Shown here one piece after another: positions 31,394 through 41,393 of a stretch of DNA of 64,000 nt. How positions within the stretch are numbered: the stretch's first letter is position 1; every line of letters begins with the position of its first letter. The notes beneath the pieces were generated by a model that ran no database searches, was not told where the DNA came from, and worked only from the letters and a program-made list of their open reading frames with translations. Source of the DNA: Flavobacteriales bacterium (lineage in GTDB: Bacteria; Bacteroidota; Bacteroidia; Flavobacteriales_D; Crocinitomicaceae); assembly GCA_015665275.1 (NCBI GenBank), contig JADFAL010000008.1, positions 32,094-96,093 on the forward strand, written 5' to 3'. A program made the translations under genes and the position numbers.

Positions 31394-33492
31394 TACTCCA
31401 ATGTGATTTTCATTTGCTTTCCGCGCACCGCTGATTCTCCAGCTTGCAACGATTGCGTTTTAACCGTTCCGTATCCTTTAATAATCGCCCTCATTCCTGC
31501 GCGCTCGATGAGATACACCGCGTCTCTCGCCGACATCCCCACCACATTGGGCACCGTAGTCGTTCCTGCGAATCGTTTTTCCATTACTACTTTCGGCTCG
31601 CGCGACCTAGTAAACACCCAGTCCGACTCCTCTGACTGCGCATAAGGAACACCAAGCAATCGAAATGATTGCGCAAGGTCATAGGCGTAGCCATCTTTAG
31701 AAATAGGAAGCTCTTTTTTCTTTGGCTTTCCTGCATTTACAGGCTTATGGTACTTAAGTGCCGATGCATACACTTTATTTGCAATAGCATTAAACACTGA
31801 CCCGGAAACCACTGCACCGTAAATGCTTTGCGATGGTGCCGACACCACCACAATACATGAATAAATAGGATCTTCTGCTGGGAAGTACCCAACAAATGAG
31901 GCCTGATATTTTTTATCATCCTCCATGGTAGTTTTATCATCAAGGATTCGAGCGGTTCCAGTTTTTCCGGCAATTGAGAAGTTGGCGGAATTGATAGACT
32001 CACCTGTTCCTCGTAACATTACGCCCTTCAAACATTTCTGCAAGTCTTTCAAAGTTCTTTCGGAACACACTTGATCTATGACCACATCGGGCTTGAATGT
32101 TTTCACCTTCTCGCCATCACGATAAATTTCTTTCACAAACTGCGGCCTCATGAATCTGCCGTCGTTCGCAACCGCATTATAAAATGCCAGTGTTTGAAGA
32201 GGAGTTTGCTGCACCTCGTAACCGATAGCCATTGAAGGCAAAGACAACCCTGACCAACCTGCATCCCCAGGTTCGTAAAGCGTAGGCGTTTTCTCCCCCG
32301 AAATGGAAACCCCTAATGGATCTGCTAACCCGAAGCTTTTCAATCTGCGAATGAACTGAGAAGGATTGTTCTTATATGCCTTGTTGATGATCTCGGTAAA
32401 TACATTTGATGATTTCTCAAAAGCTTTCTGGATGGAAATCTCACCGTACCCCCAAGGGTTAGAATCCTTGAACGTTTTGTTGTAGAACGTATAATACCCC
32501 TTGGCATTTACCTGGTCGGAAAGTCGCACCTTCTTATCTTCCAACAACGCCATCAACGACGCCAATTTGAATGTGGATCCGGGCACTTCCTTTGTACCAA
32601 TTGCCTGATTGTAATGCTTCTCGCTATACCCGCCATCGGAATCTCTATGAAGATTTACCATAGCTTTCACATAGCCCGTCCTGACATCCATCACAATCAC
32701 ACACCCTTTTTCTGCTTTTTGCGATTCTAACTGACGCATTAACTCTGTGTGCGCGACGTCCTGAATAGTCATATCAAAGGTAGTGACAATGTCCGCACCA
32801 TCAATTGGCTCTTTGGTAACCAACCCTACCTTTTTCCACCCACTGGCCAACTTTCGCTCCACCTCCTCTCCTGGCTGCCCGGTCAAATAACCATTGTACG
32901 CCATCTCAATTCCGTACTTAGGCACTCCATGTCGATCCAGATTCCCAAGCGTTCTTGCCAACAACTCACCGTGCGGCAATTTGCGTTCGATGTTTTCTAC
33001 ATTGTCTATGATTCCGCCTTTGAAACGGCCCAGATTGAAGATTGGCAATTCTCGAATCTTCTTGCGTTCAAGATTTGTAACCTTAGAACGGATCGGCAGG
33101 TACTTTTTACCTCGAGTTCGTGCCTCACGAATCATTCGTTGATATTCACTCGCCGTTTTATCTGGATAAAGTCTATTCAACCCAATGCAGAGTTCGTTTA
33201 GATCGGACGCAAAAACATCTTGCGACACTACCGTTGGATCCATGTAGATATCGAAATAGGAAACAGAAGTCACCAAAGGAGTCCCGTTCGCATCAAGGAT
33301 TTGCCCACGGCGCGCCTCTCTAGGAACCGTTTTGGTAGCCAGTCGCTTTTCTCCATCACCCTTAGTCAATTGGTTGCTCGTACCATTCTGCATCTGAATA
33401 TTAATGGTCTGAAACAACACCACAAGCAAGAGCACAACGAAACCGAAGTACACTATGTACGCCCTCCAGAGTATGTCCTTCTTCTCACTCAT
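31393..33492 (-). CDS. ftsI: Penicillin-binding protein/transpeptidase with PASTA domain (FtsI-like)
   Basis: EVPGSTFKLASL (SxxK), KSSN, AGKTGTA, C-terminal VPNVVGMSARDAVYLIE PASTA. Confidence 0.95.
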   Translation of the reverse strand: MSEKKDILWRAYIVYFGFVVLLLVVLFQTINIQMQNGTSNQLTKGDGEKRLATKTVPREARRGQILDANGTPLVTSVSYFDIYMDPTVVSQDVFASDLNELCIGLNRLYPDKTASEYQRMIREARTRGKKYLPIRSKVTNLERKKIRELPIFNLGRFKGGIIDNVENIERKLPHGELLARTLGNLDRHGVPKYGIEMAYNGYLTGQPGEEVERKLASGWKKVGLVTKEPIDGADIVTTFDMTIQDVAHTELMRQLESQKAEKGCVIVMDVRTGYVKAMVNLHRDSDGGYSEKHYNQAIGTKEVPGSTFKLASLMALLEDKKVRLSDQVNAKGYYTFYNKTFKDSNPWGYGEISIQKAFEKSSNVFTEIINKAYKNNPSQFIRRLKSFGLADPLGVSISGEKTPTLYEPGDAGWSGLSLPSMAIGYEVQQTPLQTLAFYNAVANDGRFMRPQFVKEIYRDGEKVKTFKPDVVIDQVCSERTLKDLQKCLKGVMLRGTGESINSANFSIAGKTGTARILDDKTTMEDDKKYQASFVGYFPAEDPIYSCIVVVSAPSQSIYGAVVSGSVFNAIANKVYASALKYHKPVNAGKPKKKELPISKDGYAYDLAQSFRLLGVPYAQSEESDWVFTRSREPKVVMEKRFAGTTTVPNVVGMSARDAVYLIERAGMRAIIKGYGTVKTQSLQAGESAVRGKQMKITLE

Positions 33493-33953
33493 TTATTCTT
33501 TTTCTTCTTAATCCGAATCACTTTTGTCGGATTCACTGTTTCTTTCAACCCTTGCGACTCCAATTGCTCCACCAATCGCACACGTCTTGTCTCCTCTTCT
33601 AACCGTGCTTTCGACTCAAAATAATCAGATGTCACCTCATCCAATTCTGATTGCGTTGTGTTCACGTTGCGCGTTAACTCTTTTCCGTAATAACCTTTCG
33701 CAACCACTAAAAGCATCAAGAAAATGATGAAGAAGATGAAGCCTAGATTGTTCGTCATAAACTCCTTCGTTAGGAAATCTCCGTTCAGAATCTGCACGAA
33801 TGCATTCGGACCAGTTCGCTTCGAAGGCTTCTTCCCTTTTGCTGCTCTCTTCTTATCTTTTGCCGCAGCTTTATCGGCTGCCTTTTTATCTTTTTTCTTT
33901 TGCGCTGCCTCCTGCTCGTCTAACTGCGCCTTGTCTAAAAACTCGTTATCCAT
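33489..33953 (-). CDS. ftsL: FtsL-like membrane protein
   Basis: Lys/Ala-rich N-terminus, one TM, coiled-coil-like C-terminus; position between rsmH and ftsI. Confidence 0.7.
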   Translation of the reverse strand: MDNEFLDKAQLDEQEAAQKKKDKKAADKAAAKDKKRAAKGKKPSKRTGPNAFVQILNGDFLTKEFMTNNLGFIFFIIFLMLLVVAKGYYGKELTRNVNTTQSELDEVTSDYFESKARLEEETRRVRLVEQLESQGLKETVNPTKVIRIKKKKNK

Positions 33954-34863
33954 TACGTTCAGCTATTCTTAATTTAGCACTGCGTGCTCGACTATTACTT
34001 TCTATCTCTTCTTCGCTTGCCGTAACTGGGTGGCGAACAATTTCTGTGAATGGCTTGATGACATTCCCGAAAAAATCTTTGGTGATTTCACCTGAAAAGG
34101 ACCCCCGCTTCATGAAGTTTTTCACTAGGCGATCCTCAAGAGAGTGATACGACATTACCACCAATCTACCACCGGGCACCAACACCTCTTCGGTTGCCTT
34201 CAGAAACGATTCCAATACCCCCATTTCGTCATTCACTTCGATGCGAATAGCTTGAAATAACTGGGCGTTGTATTTATTTTCTTTGAACTTCGGAGCACAA
34301 GAAGCTCCAATCTCTGCCAACCTGCCGGTTGTGTTGATCGGCGCGGAATTACGCTCCTTAAGAATGGTTCGAACTAATTTCGGCGTGTTTTGAATTTCAC
34401 CATAGGACCGGAATACCCTGAAAAGATCATTCTCTTCATAAGTATTCACTACTTTCTTTGCGGTGAGGTCACCATTTTGATTCATGCGCATATCCAACTC
34501 AGCATCTCCTCTAATGGAAAAACCGCGCGCACCTTCGTCGAACTGATGCGATGACACACCAAGATCCGCAAGAATCCCGTCCACCTGCTTCACACCCAAC
34601 ATTCGAAGATGATTTTGGATGTACGCGAAATTTGCTGCTACGAAATAAAAGTTGGGTGCTTCCCATGCGTTTGCACGAGCATCAGGGTCCTGGTCGAACA
34701 CGATCAATTTCCCATTCTCGCTCAACTGATCAAACATGGCACGCGAATGACCACCACCTCCAAACGTAACATCGAGATACACGCCATCCGGACGCATCTG
34801 CAATCCATCCAGACACTCCTTAAGCATTACCGGTATGTGATAGGTATTATTCGTCATGATCAA
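33946..34863 (-). CDS. rsmH: 16S rRNA (cytosine(1402)-N(4))-methyltransferase
   Basis: HIPVMLKECLDGL, DVTFGGGGHSRAM, DQDPDA, DLGVSSHQFD, YHSLEDRLVKNF. Confidence 0.97.
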   Translation of the reverse strand: MIMTNNTYHIPVMLKECLDGLQMRPDGVYLDVTFGGGGHSRAMFDQLSENGKLIVFDQDPDARANAWEAPNFYFVAANFAYIQNHLRMLGVKQVDGILADLGVSSHQFDEGARGFSIRGDAELDMRMNQNGDLTAKKVVNTYEENDLFRVFRSYGEIQNTPKLVRTILKERNSAPINTTGRLAEIGASCAPKFKENKYNAQLFQAIRIEVNDEMGVLESFLKATEEVLVPGGRLVVMSYHSLEDRLVKNFMKRGSFSGEITKDFFGNVIKPFTEIVRHPVTASEEEIESNSRARSAKLRIAERNG

Positions 34864-35305
34864 GGTCTCCCATTACTTCATCTGCTAAATCAGCAAAATC
34901 CGCCATGGAGCCTTCGATCACTTCAAAGTACTTGGTCTTATCCCAGATTTCAATTCGATCGTGATATGCGATCAACATTACCTCCTGTTTTAATCCAACT
35001 CGATCCATATGAGCCACAGGAACAAGTGCACGCCCCGCTTTATCAAGCGAAACCAACTTTGCTCCTTGATGGAAGAGTCGGTAAAACATTCGATTTTTCG
35101 GTTTGAAGAGATTCATTTTCCCGAGTTTTTCACTCAGTTTTTCCCATTCGTAAAGTGGGAACATTGTTAAACAATCCTCGAAACCTTTGTTCAACATGAA
35201 ATCGCGTTGTGCTGCAGGAGGAAGCTGCTTCCGTAATCCGGAAGGAAACATGAAACGCCCTTTCGCGTCCAATTTTACTTCATATTCTCCTACTAATCCT
35301 GCCAT
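34847..35305 (-). CDS. mraZ: Transcriptional regulator MraZ
   Basis: GEYEVKLDAKGRFMFPSGLRKQL, LDKAGRALVP; start MAGLVGEYEVK at 35305. Confidence 0.95.
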   Translation of the reverse strand: MAGLVGEYEVKLDAKGRFMFPSGLRKQLPPAAQRDFMLNKGFEDCLTMFPLYEWEKLSEKLGKMNLFKPKNRMFYRLFHQGAKLVSLDKAGRALVPVAHMDRVGLKQEVMLIAYHDRIEIWDKTKYFEVIEGSMADFADLADEVMGDLDHDE

Positions 35306-35338
35306 GACGGTTATAATGGGATAAAAATAATCGATTTC

Positions 35339-35363
35339 TACCACTTTTTACCACCAAATTCCA
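35339..35363 (-). promoter_or_regulatory. Candidate MraZ operator upstream of mraZ
   Basis: TACCACTTTT|TACCACCAAA|TTCCATATTG: three T(A/T)CCA units at exactly 10-bp spacing (TGGNA on the mraZ strand). Confidence 0.6.
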
Positions 35364-35460
35364 TATTGTTGATAAAGTATAAACGATACAAACGAGAAAA
35401 GGTTGCATTGACAACAAAGTAATTGCCGTTTTTACTGGTAAATTAAGTCAATTAGCAAAA

Positions 35461-35480
35461 GTGGTAATAAGTGGTAAATA
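35461..35480 (+). promoter_or_regulatory. Second, opposite-facing GTGGTA direct repeat pair
   Basis: GTGGTAATAA|GTGGTAAATA, 10-bp spacing. Confidence 0.4.
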
Positions 35481-35638
35481 GAATCAAATGTGTTGATAAC
35501 TTTGGAGTTATGAACAGCCAATTATCGGGAGTGAAAGCTGAATTTGAAATGAAGTTGAGTACTTGTTGAAGGTCGGGTGAAAGCAGACGGACTGCTCGAA
35601 TACCATATCGCTATACCGTGTTATTGCTTTATTGCTTT

Positions 35639-35670
35639 ATTGCCATATAACTAAATGGTTATATAGCAAT
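35639..35670. repeat. Intergenic inverted repeat (hairpin)
   Basis: ATTGCCATATAAC-TAAATG-GTTATATAGCAAT, 12 of 13 arm positions match. Confidence 0.65.
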
Positions 35671-35792
35671 TTGGATTTTGCTTTGATTCAAACTCTGGAA
35701 TCGTTACCTTAAAGAATATCGTTAACACCACATCCTCAACAATATCCCCATACCCTAACTGACCACTGCTTCATTTAGCGTATTTTTGCGGC

Positions 35793-36725
35793 GTGAATAA
35801 CTCGTTAAGCAATTGGATTTTACTTCTCGTATTGTCGGCCATCTGGGGAAGCAGTTTCATTTTAATGAAATTGGGCATGGAGACCACATCTGGGGAACCT
35901 ATTTTCTCTCATACTCAAGTTGCAGCATTACGCATGTGTATCGCAGCACTATTTTTACTTCCCTTTGCCATCAATGCCTTACGTAGGCTAACATGGAACA
36001 ACACTTGGAAACTCGCCATAGTTGGACTTCTAGGGAATTTCGCACCTTCATTTTTATTCACGTTTGCTGAAACTGGGATTTCGACAGGTTACGCCGGAAT
36101 GCTTAACAGCTGCACCCCCATTTTCGCATTAATTATTGGTTTTGTGGCATTTCAAAACAAACTGAATGGATTACAAATTTTAGGTGTCGTTATTGGAACG
36201 ATTGGCATTGTGGGACTCACATTATCGGGGCAGAATGTTTCATTGGAAGGAAGCTGGATTCACGTGGGGGCCGTTGTATTAGCTACACTAGGATATGCCA
36301 TCAGTTTAAACACCATCAAATACACGTTGCAGCATTTAAAAAGTATAGAGATCACAGCACTCTCTTTCTTAATTATTTTGTTTCCGGGAATTCCGGCAGT
36401 GCTATTCTCAGGAACTTTTGAAACGATTAACACCAACCCTCATGCATTGACAGGACTGGGCTACATCACTGTTCTAAGTGTGATCGGAACCGCGTTTGCC
36501 GTAATCCTGTTCAATCGATTGATATCCAATTCTTCAATCTTGTTCACAAGCAGCGTAACATATCTAATTCCTTTGGTAGCGCTGTTAATCGGGATTGCTT
36601 TCAATGAGCAAATCAATGCATTTCAAATAGGATCAATGCTCGTAATTTTAAGCGGAGTATTTGTGGCGAATGTGATTGGCAGGAAGAAGAAACAAAAAAC
36701 CCGTAACGACAAGTTACGGGCATAA
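35793..36725 (+). CDS. EamA/DMT family transporter
   Basis: 10-TM pattern, WGSSFILMKLGM, GTIGIVGLTL; GTG start. Confidence 0.88.
   Translation: MNNSLSNWILLLVLSAIWGSSFILMKLGMETTSGEPIFSHTQVAALRMCIAALFLLPFAINALRRLTWNNTWKLAIVGLLGNFAPSFLFTFAETGISTGYAGMLNSCTPIFALIIGFVAFQNKLNGLQILGVVIGTIGIVGLTLSGQNVSLEGSWIHVGAVVLATLGYAISLNTIKYTLQHLKSIEITALSFLIILFPGIPAVLFSGTFETINTNPHALTGLGYITVLSVIGTAFAVILFNRLISNSSILFTSSVTYLIPLVALLIGIAFNEQINAFQIGSMLVILSGVFVANVIGRKKKQKTRNDKLRA
36691..36720 (-). terminator. Terminator for the minus-strand gene 36748..37098, lying inside the 3' end of the convergent EamA gene
   Basis: CCCGTAAC-GACAA-GTTACGGG; on the minus strand followed by TTTTTTGTTT. Confidence 0.75.
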
Positions 36726-36747
36726 ATTCATTTATTTACAATCCTTA

Positions 36748-37098
36748 CTAATGTCCGTTTGAAACCGTAATTTGGCACTCACCACCACCTGGGAAAGAGG
36801 ACTTAATTTGGAAACTCCCAGAAGGAGTAACCGCCGGAGCCCCTACAGCAGGGTCTTTAAATTCGATATTCCCTATTTGAAATCCTGAATCCACAAACGT
36901 AGACTTGAAACCGCATCCTTTAGCAAACGGAGCGAAAGAGTCGTTTCCTATATTCAACACCAACAATTGATTTGGCATTATTTTCGTTCCAAGCTTAGGA
37001 AAGTATTCCCAGTTAACATCATCCAAGATTTGATCAATATTCGTGAAAACTATAAAATCGGAACATTCATTCTGAATGGTTACTTTTGCTGACATCAT
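36748..37098 (-). CDS. Hypothetical small protein, no recognised domain
   Basis: 116-aa ORF with its own terminator. Confidence 0.55.
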   Translation of the reverse strand: MMSAKVTIQNECSDFIVFTNIDQILDDVNWEYFPKLGTKIMPNQLLVLNIGNDSFAPFAKGCGFKSTFVDSGFQIGNIEFKDPAVGAPAVTPSGSFQIKSSFPGGGECQITVSNGH

Positions 37099-37272
37099 AT
37101 TTATACATGTTTTAGTTATAATTCAAATATACATTTGAACTTTACTGCATAACTTAACATTGTATCAAAGACAGAATTCCGCGTCACAAAAGCCACAAAT
37201 CAGTGCAATAAGAAAATCAGAAACAAAAAAAGACGACCCATTGAATCGCCTTTGCTCTAATTCATTTTCAAG

Positions 37273-38868
37273 CTATTCACCAAAAGGCAAACGCCCGAAT
37301 TGTTCTTTCTTTCCGCGAATAGCGTAAAACAACACCTCGTTGATTCGATAATCTACGTTGAATAGTTTTGGAACTACAATAGCCCCAAGTTCATCCCGGT
37401 TAAAGTACATCTCGCGACTCTGCTCACCAGACTCAAGATCAATCTCACAGATTGCCACCGTGTTCTTCTTTTTGGAGATTCTGGCAGACTTCACGGATTT
37501 CCCTTGCTCTAATTCAAACTCGCCCGTGGCTTCATTATAATTGTCCGAATTGTCATTAAAGAATAGCACTAGTTTGTCACCATCAACGTAGCGGGCATAC
37601 GAACTGTAATAACCACCGTCATTCGTCGACACCTGATACTTATCAACCTTCGCCAACCACTCAAAACCTCCGTCGGAACCTACTTTGTAAGCCACAACAT
37701 CATTATAGTAATAATAGTACGTTGTGGTTGTTGCTCCAGTTTGAGCATTGTAATTTGTTACTACACGAACATAATATTGCTCCATTGTCCCAACAATACC
37801 TCCATCTTCCAAAGGATGTACTTCACGCATGATGTAACTATACAAGGTTGGCTCCTTGGCCTTCCCCTTCTTCTCTTTCTTCGCTTGCTTCTTCTTCTGA
37901 CGATCGCTCCAGTCTGCAGTAATAAAATCTTCTCCAAACTCTTCGAATCCCTCGTCGATAATAGACTGCTTCTTAAAATCGGCCTTTAAATAGAATAATC
38001 CTTTTACACCGCGAGCATCCTTGTCTCCGTATATTCCAGTAATCACAAAAATTCGATCGTTATCCGAGTTAAATGACATCGCTTCAACGCGTTTGCCATC
38101 TAAATCAATCTCCATTTCCTCAAAGTCACCATCTTGCAAATGATAAATATGAACCGAAACGTAATCATTGAAACTTCTGAATAGCTTTTTGTCCTCCGAC
38201 TCTTCGTACTCAGTAATCGTTACAAACAAATCCCCAAAGTCAGAAACATAGAATCCATCTATAGTTGAAAATTGTTCTTGAAATGGAACTTCGTACTCCC
38301 CCTCATTCAACAACTCTAAATTGGCATCGTAAATTTTGAAGCCATACGTTGCTTGCTCTTCTCGTTTTCCTGGAATTGTCCACACAACAGCGAAGAAGTC
38401 TCTGTTTTCAGATTGATAAATATTAAACGTTCCTTGAAATCGACGTCTTTTGCTTTCCATTGTATAAGAAGCTAATTCCTCAGGCTTTGAAGTAGGCTCC
38501 ATGTCGGTTCCGTATTCTTGCATGAAAAACATATTTTCACCATCCTGTCGATCTGATAAGAACACCACAAATTTATCACCAACCATGGTCGCCGCTTCAA
38601 AAGAAGCCATACTTCCATTTGGTGCGCGCAACTCCAGTTTCCCTTCTTCAATTAATTCAAGGTTTTTGTGGTAAGATCCTTCCAGTTTTCCGAATAACGC
38701 CCCTCCACTTCTTCGCAAGGCATAAAAGGAATCCCCTTGGTTAGGGATTACGTCTATTAATCTTCCAGCGCTTTTCTCAAGCTCCCCCCATTGAACCTTA
38801 CCTTGGGCATTCGCTATAACTGATGTGAATAAAAATATTGCTATTAGCAACCAGTTTGATGTTCTCAT
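37273..38868 (-). CDS. Hypothetical secreted protein
   Basis: Signal peptide MRTSNWLLIAIFLFTSVIANAQG, long beta-rich region. Confidence 0.65.
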   Translation of the reverse strand: MRTSNWLLIAIFLFTSVIANAQGKVQWGELEKSAGRLIDVIPNQGDSFYALRRSGGALFGKLEGSYHKNLELIEEGKLELRAPNGSMASFEAATMVGDKFVVFLSDRQDGENMFFMQEYGTDMEPTSKPEELASYTMESKRRRFQGTFNIYQSENRDFFAVVWTIPGKREEQATYGFKIYDANLELLNEGEYEVPFQEQFSTIDGFYVSDFGDLFVTITEYEESEDKKLFRSFNDYVSVHIYHLQDGDFEEMEIDLDGKRVEAMSFNSDNDRIFVITGIYGDKDARGVKGLFYLKADFKKQSIIDEGFEEFGEDFITADWSDRQKKKQAKKEKKGKAKEPTLYSYIMREVHPLEDGGIVGTMEQYYVRVVTNYNAQTGATTTTYYYYYNDVVAYKVGSDGGFEWLAKVDKYQVSTNDGGYYSSYARYVDGDKLVLFFNDNSDNYNEATGEFELEQGKSVKSARISKKKNTVAICEIDLESGEQSREMYFNRDELGAIVVPKLFNVDYRINEVLFYAIRGKKEQFGRLPFGE

Positions 38869-39006
38869 AGTCTTTTTCAATTTTCTCGTGATTTCAAGCG
38901 AAAATACCAATTCTACAGGATCTTCATTCGCCTGAACCCCTCAACCGTCTGACAAAAGCATCCATGCCAGCTTAAATTATTTACTTTTACACCTCAAAGA
39001 AGGTAC

Positions 39007-40233
39007 ATGTTATTCTCCTCAGGAGCTGAATTCTTTCTCGTTGCTTTTTTCCTACTATTTCAGTGGGTCACAAGAAAGTATCTTGCACTTTCAGCACAGC
39101 GAATCGTCCTTTTTGCGGGAAACATACTGATTCTCTCAACCATTATCTCCCTTGCTACACTCGGAATCCATGTGTTTATCTCATTTTTGGTATTTGGAGC
39201 GCTCGCCATCATTGCCAGAAACAGAAACAAACGCGGAACCATTATTGCGACACTTTCTGTTTTAGTCCTGATCGTTTTGTTTTGCTTGCGCAACTATCCC
39301 AAAGCCTTCGGATTTGAATCATTTCAAATGGGCAATTCGCCCGAATTATTAATCGAAAGATTAGGGATTAGTTACATTTTGTTCCGTAATATTCAATCAA
39401 TCGTAGACACATTAAAAGGTCGATTGACGGCAAAAAATCCTATTGATTACATCAACTTCATTCTATTCTTCCCGAACTTCTTGGCCGGTCCAATTGATAA
39501 GTTTTCCAACTTTCAACGTCATTTCACCCGTGCCGAAGGGAAATTGAAAAACGCATTGTTCTGGCCAGGTGTTGGACGAATTGTTATTGGTTTTCTGAAA
39601 AAATATGCGATCATTCCATTGTTCAGTATGTACGCTTTGAGCTACGAACCGTTCTTAGAATTTATGTCGCCACAAGGTGCCATTTTACTCAGTGCAGTTT
39701 GCTATTCAGCCTACATCTTCCTTGATTTTTCTGGATATTCTGATATCGCAATTGGAACGGGATATATCATGGGGATTAAAACGCCTGAGAATTTCGACAG
39801 CCCATATTTAACTACGAATATTGCCGCATTTTGGCGCAAATGGCACATGACTTTTTCGGAGTTTTTGCGCGACCTTATTTTCAAACCCATTGTAAAGCTC
39901 GTTAACAAAACTGGACTTAAACCGTTTCGAAATACCGTTTCCATTATCGGATATTTCCTAACGTTTTTCATTTGCGGAATATGGCATGGAGATACCGTAA
40001 ACTTCGTTTATTGGGGACTTTGGCACGCATTGGGACTGGCTGTATTCAAAGTATGGAGTTCTACCGGAACCTTCGAACGATTACACAATTCACAAAGCTC
40101 TGTAAAACAAGGCTTAATCACCCTCTCTGGTATCGCGCTTACTTTTTCATTTGTTACCGTCGGATGGCTTTTCTTCCATTATAAAGGTGAGGATTTGACA
40201 ATTGTTTTTGAAACATTGCTTGGCATTACATGA
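39007..40233 (+). CDS. MBOAT family O-acyltransferase, DltB-like
   Basis: FILFFPNFLAGPIDKFSNFQRHF, SGYSDIAIGTGYIMGIKTPENFDSPYLTTNIAAFWRKWHMT, GIWHGDTVNFVYWGLWHALGL. Confidence 0.9.
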   Translation: MLFSSGAEFFLVAFFLLFQWVTRKYLALSAQRIVLFAGNILILSTIISLATLGIHVFISFLVFGALAIIARNRNKRGTIIATLSVLVLIVLFCLRNYPKAFGFESFQMGNSPELLIERLGISYILFRNIQSIVDTLKGRLTAKNPIDYINFILFFPNFLAGPIDKFSNFQRHFTRAEGKLKNALFWPGVGRIVIGFLKKYAIIPLFSMYALSYEPFLEFMSPQGAILLSAVCYSAYIFLDFSGYSDIAIGTGYIMGIKTPENFDSPYLTTNIAAFWRKWHMTFSEFLRDLIFKPIVKLVNKTGLKPFRNTVSIIGYFLTFFICGIWHGDTVNFVYWGLWHALGLAVFKVWSSTGTFERLHNSQSSVKQGLITLSGIALTFSFVTVGWLFFHYKGEDLTIVFETLLGIT

Positions 40234-41393
40234 AGCTAGAAAAGTACATATCGAGATTCTACCGATTTTCTACTTTGAAGGAAGTCGGGAAAACAGGCAC
40301 TTTAGCCCTATCCATTGTTGCCTTGTTTGGACTATTCGCAATACTTTTTCTCCCATCAACAACGGACATTAAGGAATTTTCTAAAGTTTCACCAGGCGGA
40401 CTACTCACTTTGGACGCTACGCATGTTAAAAACGACGATGCGTACTTCCATGAGTTCATGAAGCGCATTAAAAAGAATGACGATGTACTGGTATTAGGAA
40501 CCTCTGAATCCGGATATTTGGATGGATATAATTACTGGGAACTCTTAAATGCGGACTCAACACTGGAAGAACAATTCTCTGTACTATATGGTGCCGGAAG
40601 ATTTTGCGAAAGGTATATCCCTAGCATGGTCAACAACCCTGAAATCTGGAAGGATCAAAAGCTTTTGGTAATCATAAATCCGGTGTACTGGCGTGAAGGG
40701 CTCTCTCGATTCAGTTTAGAATACCACGAACGCTACATGAACGAAGGAGAAGTTCGCAAGGCCCGAAGTAAATCGGATAGAAAGAATGATTTTGACCTCC
40801 TATTTGGAGGTAGCGGTGTTGGATTTATGAAGGGCCAAATGAATGTCGCCAATAACTGGATCGATCATAATGTTCACGAACTTTACTACGGAAGACTGCA
40901 CCATTTCTTTGGGCTGGAAGAAGAAAACATTGCGCATTTCACAGGTCACAGCCCAAGAACTGGATTACAAGCGCGTACTACTCCGGAACTTTTGACAGTA
41001 GCAAAATCAGAAGTACTGGAAGATTTCAACTGCACACAAGAGTTTATCAATACTGGAGATTACCTAATGACAGAACTTTTCTTGGATTCAGAGTATCGCA
41101 ATACAGCACTGGACTACTTCCTTGAACTATGTCAGCAATTGAACGTCAAACCCACTTTTGTAATCGGGCCTTACAATAAGATTCTAACTGAAAAGAATAA
41201 ACAGCAAGCTATTGCCGATCAGTACGCTCAACTACATAAAGATCTGAAGTCGACATTTGACGAAGCTGGGTTCCCATATATAGATGCATCTGAAATTTCG
41301 GATGTCCCGCATTCGTTCATCGACAAGCAGCACCATTCGAAATACGGAGGTTACTTATTGTATAAAACTATAAAGTCAGAGCTCTATGAATAA
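40230..41393 (+). CDS. DltD-like membrane-anchored SGNH-type protein
   Basis: N-terminal TM, VLVLGTSESG candidate nucleophile motif, IDKQHHSKYGGYLLY C-terminal D-x-x-H; 4-nt ATGA overlap with MBOAT gene. Confidence 0.75.
   Translation: MKLEKYISRFYRFSTLKEVGKTGTLALSIVALFGLFAILFLPSTTDIKEFSKVSPGGLLTLDATHVKNDDAYFHEFMKRIKKNDDVLVLGTSESGYLDGYNYWELLNADSTLEEQFSVLYGAGRFCERYIPSMVNNPEIWKDQKLLVIINPVYWREGLSRFSLEYHERYMNEGEVRKARSKSDRKNDFDLLFGGSGVGFMKGQMNVANNWIDHNVHELYYGRLHHFFGLEEENIAHFTGHSPRTGLQARTTPELLTVAKSEVLEDFNCTQEFINTGDYLMTELFLDSEYRNTALDYFLELCQQLNVKPTFVIGPYNKILTEKNKQQAIADQYAQLHKDLKSTFDEAGFPYIDASEISDVPHSFIDKQHHSKYGGYLLYKTIKSELYE

Noticed and set aside
36748-37098. Aegerolysin-like toxin assignment
   Set aside because: Only a vague beta-sandwich resemblance; no diagnostic motif I can defend.
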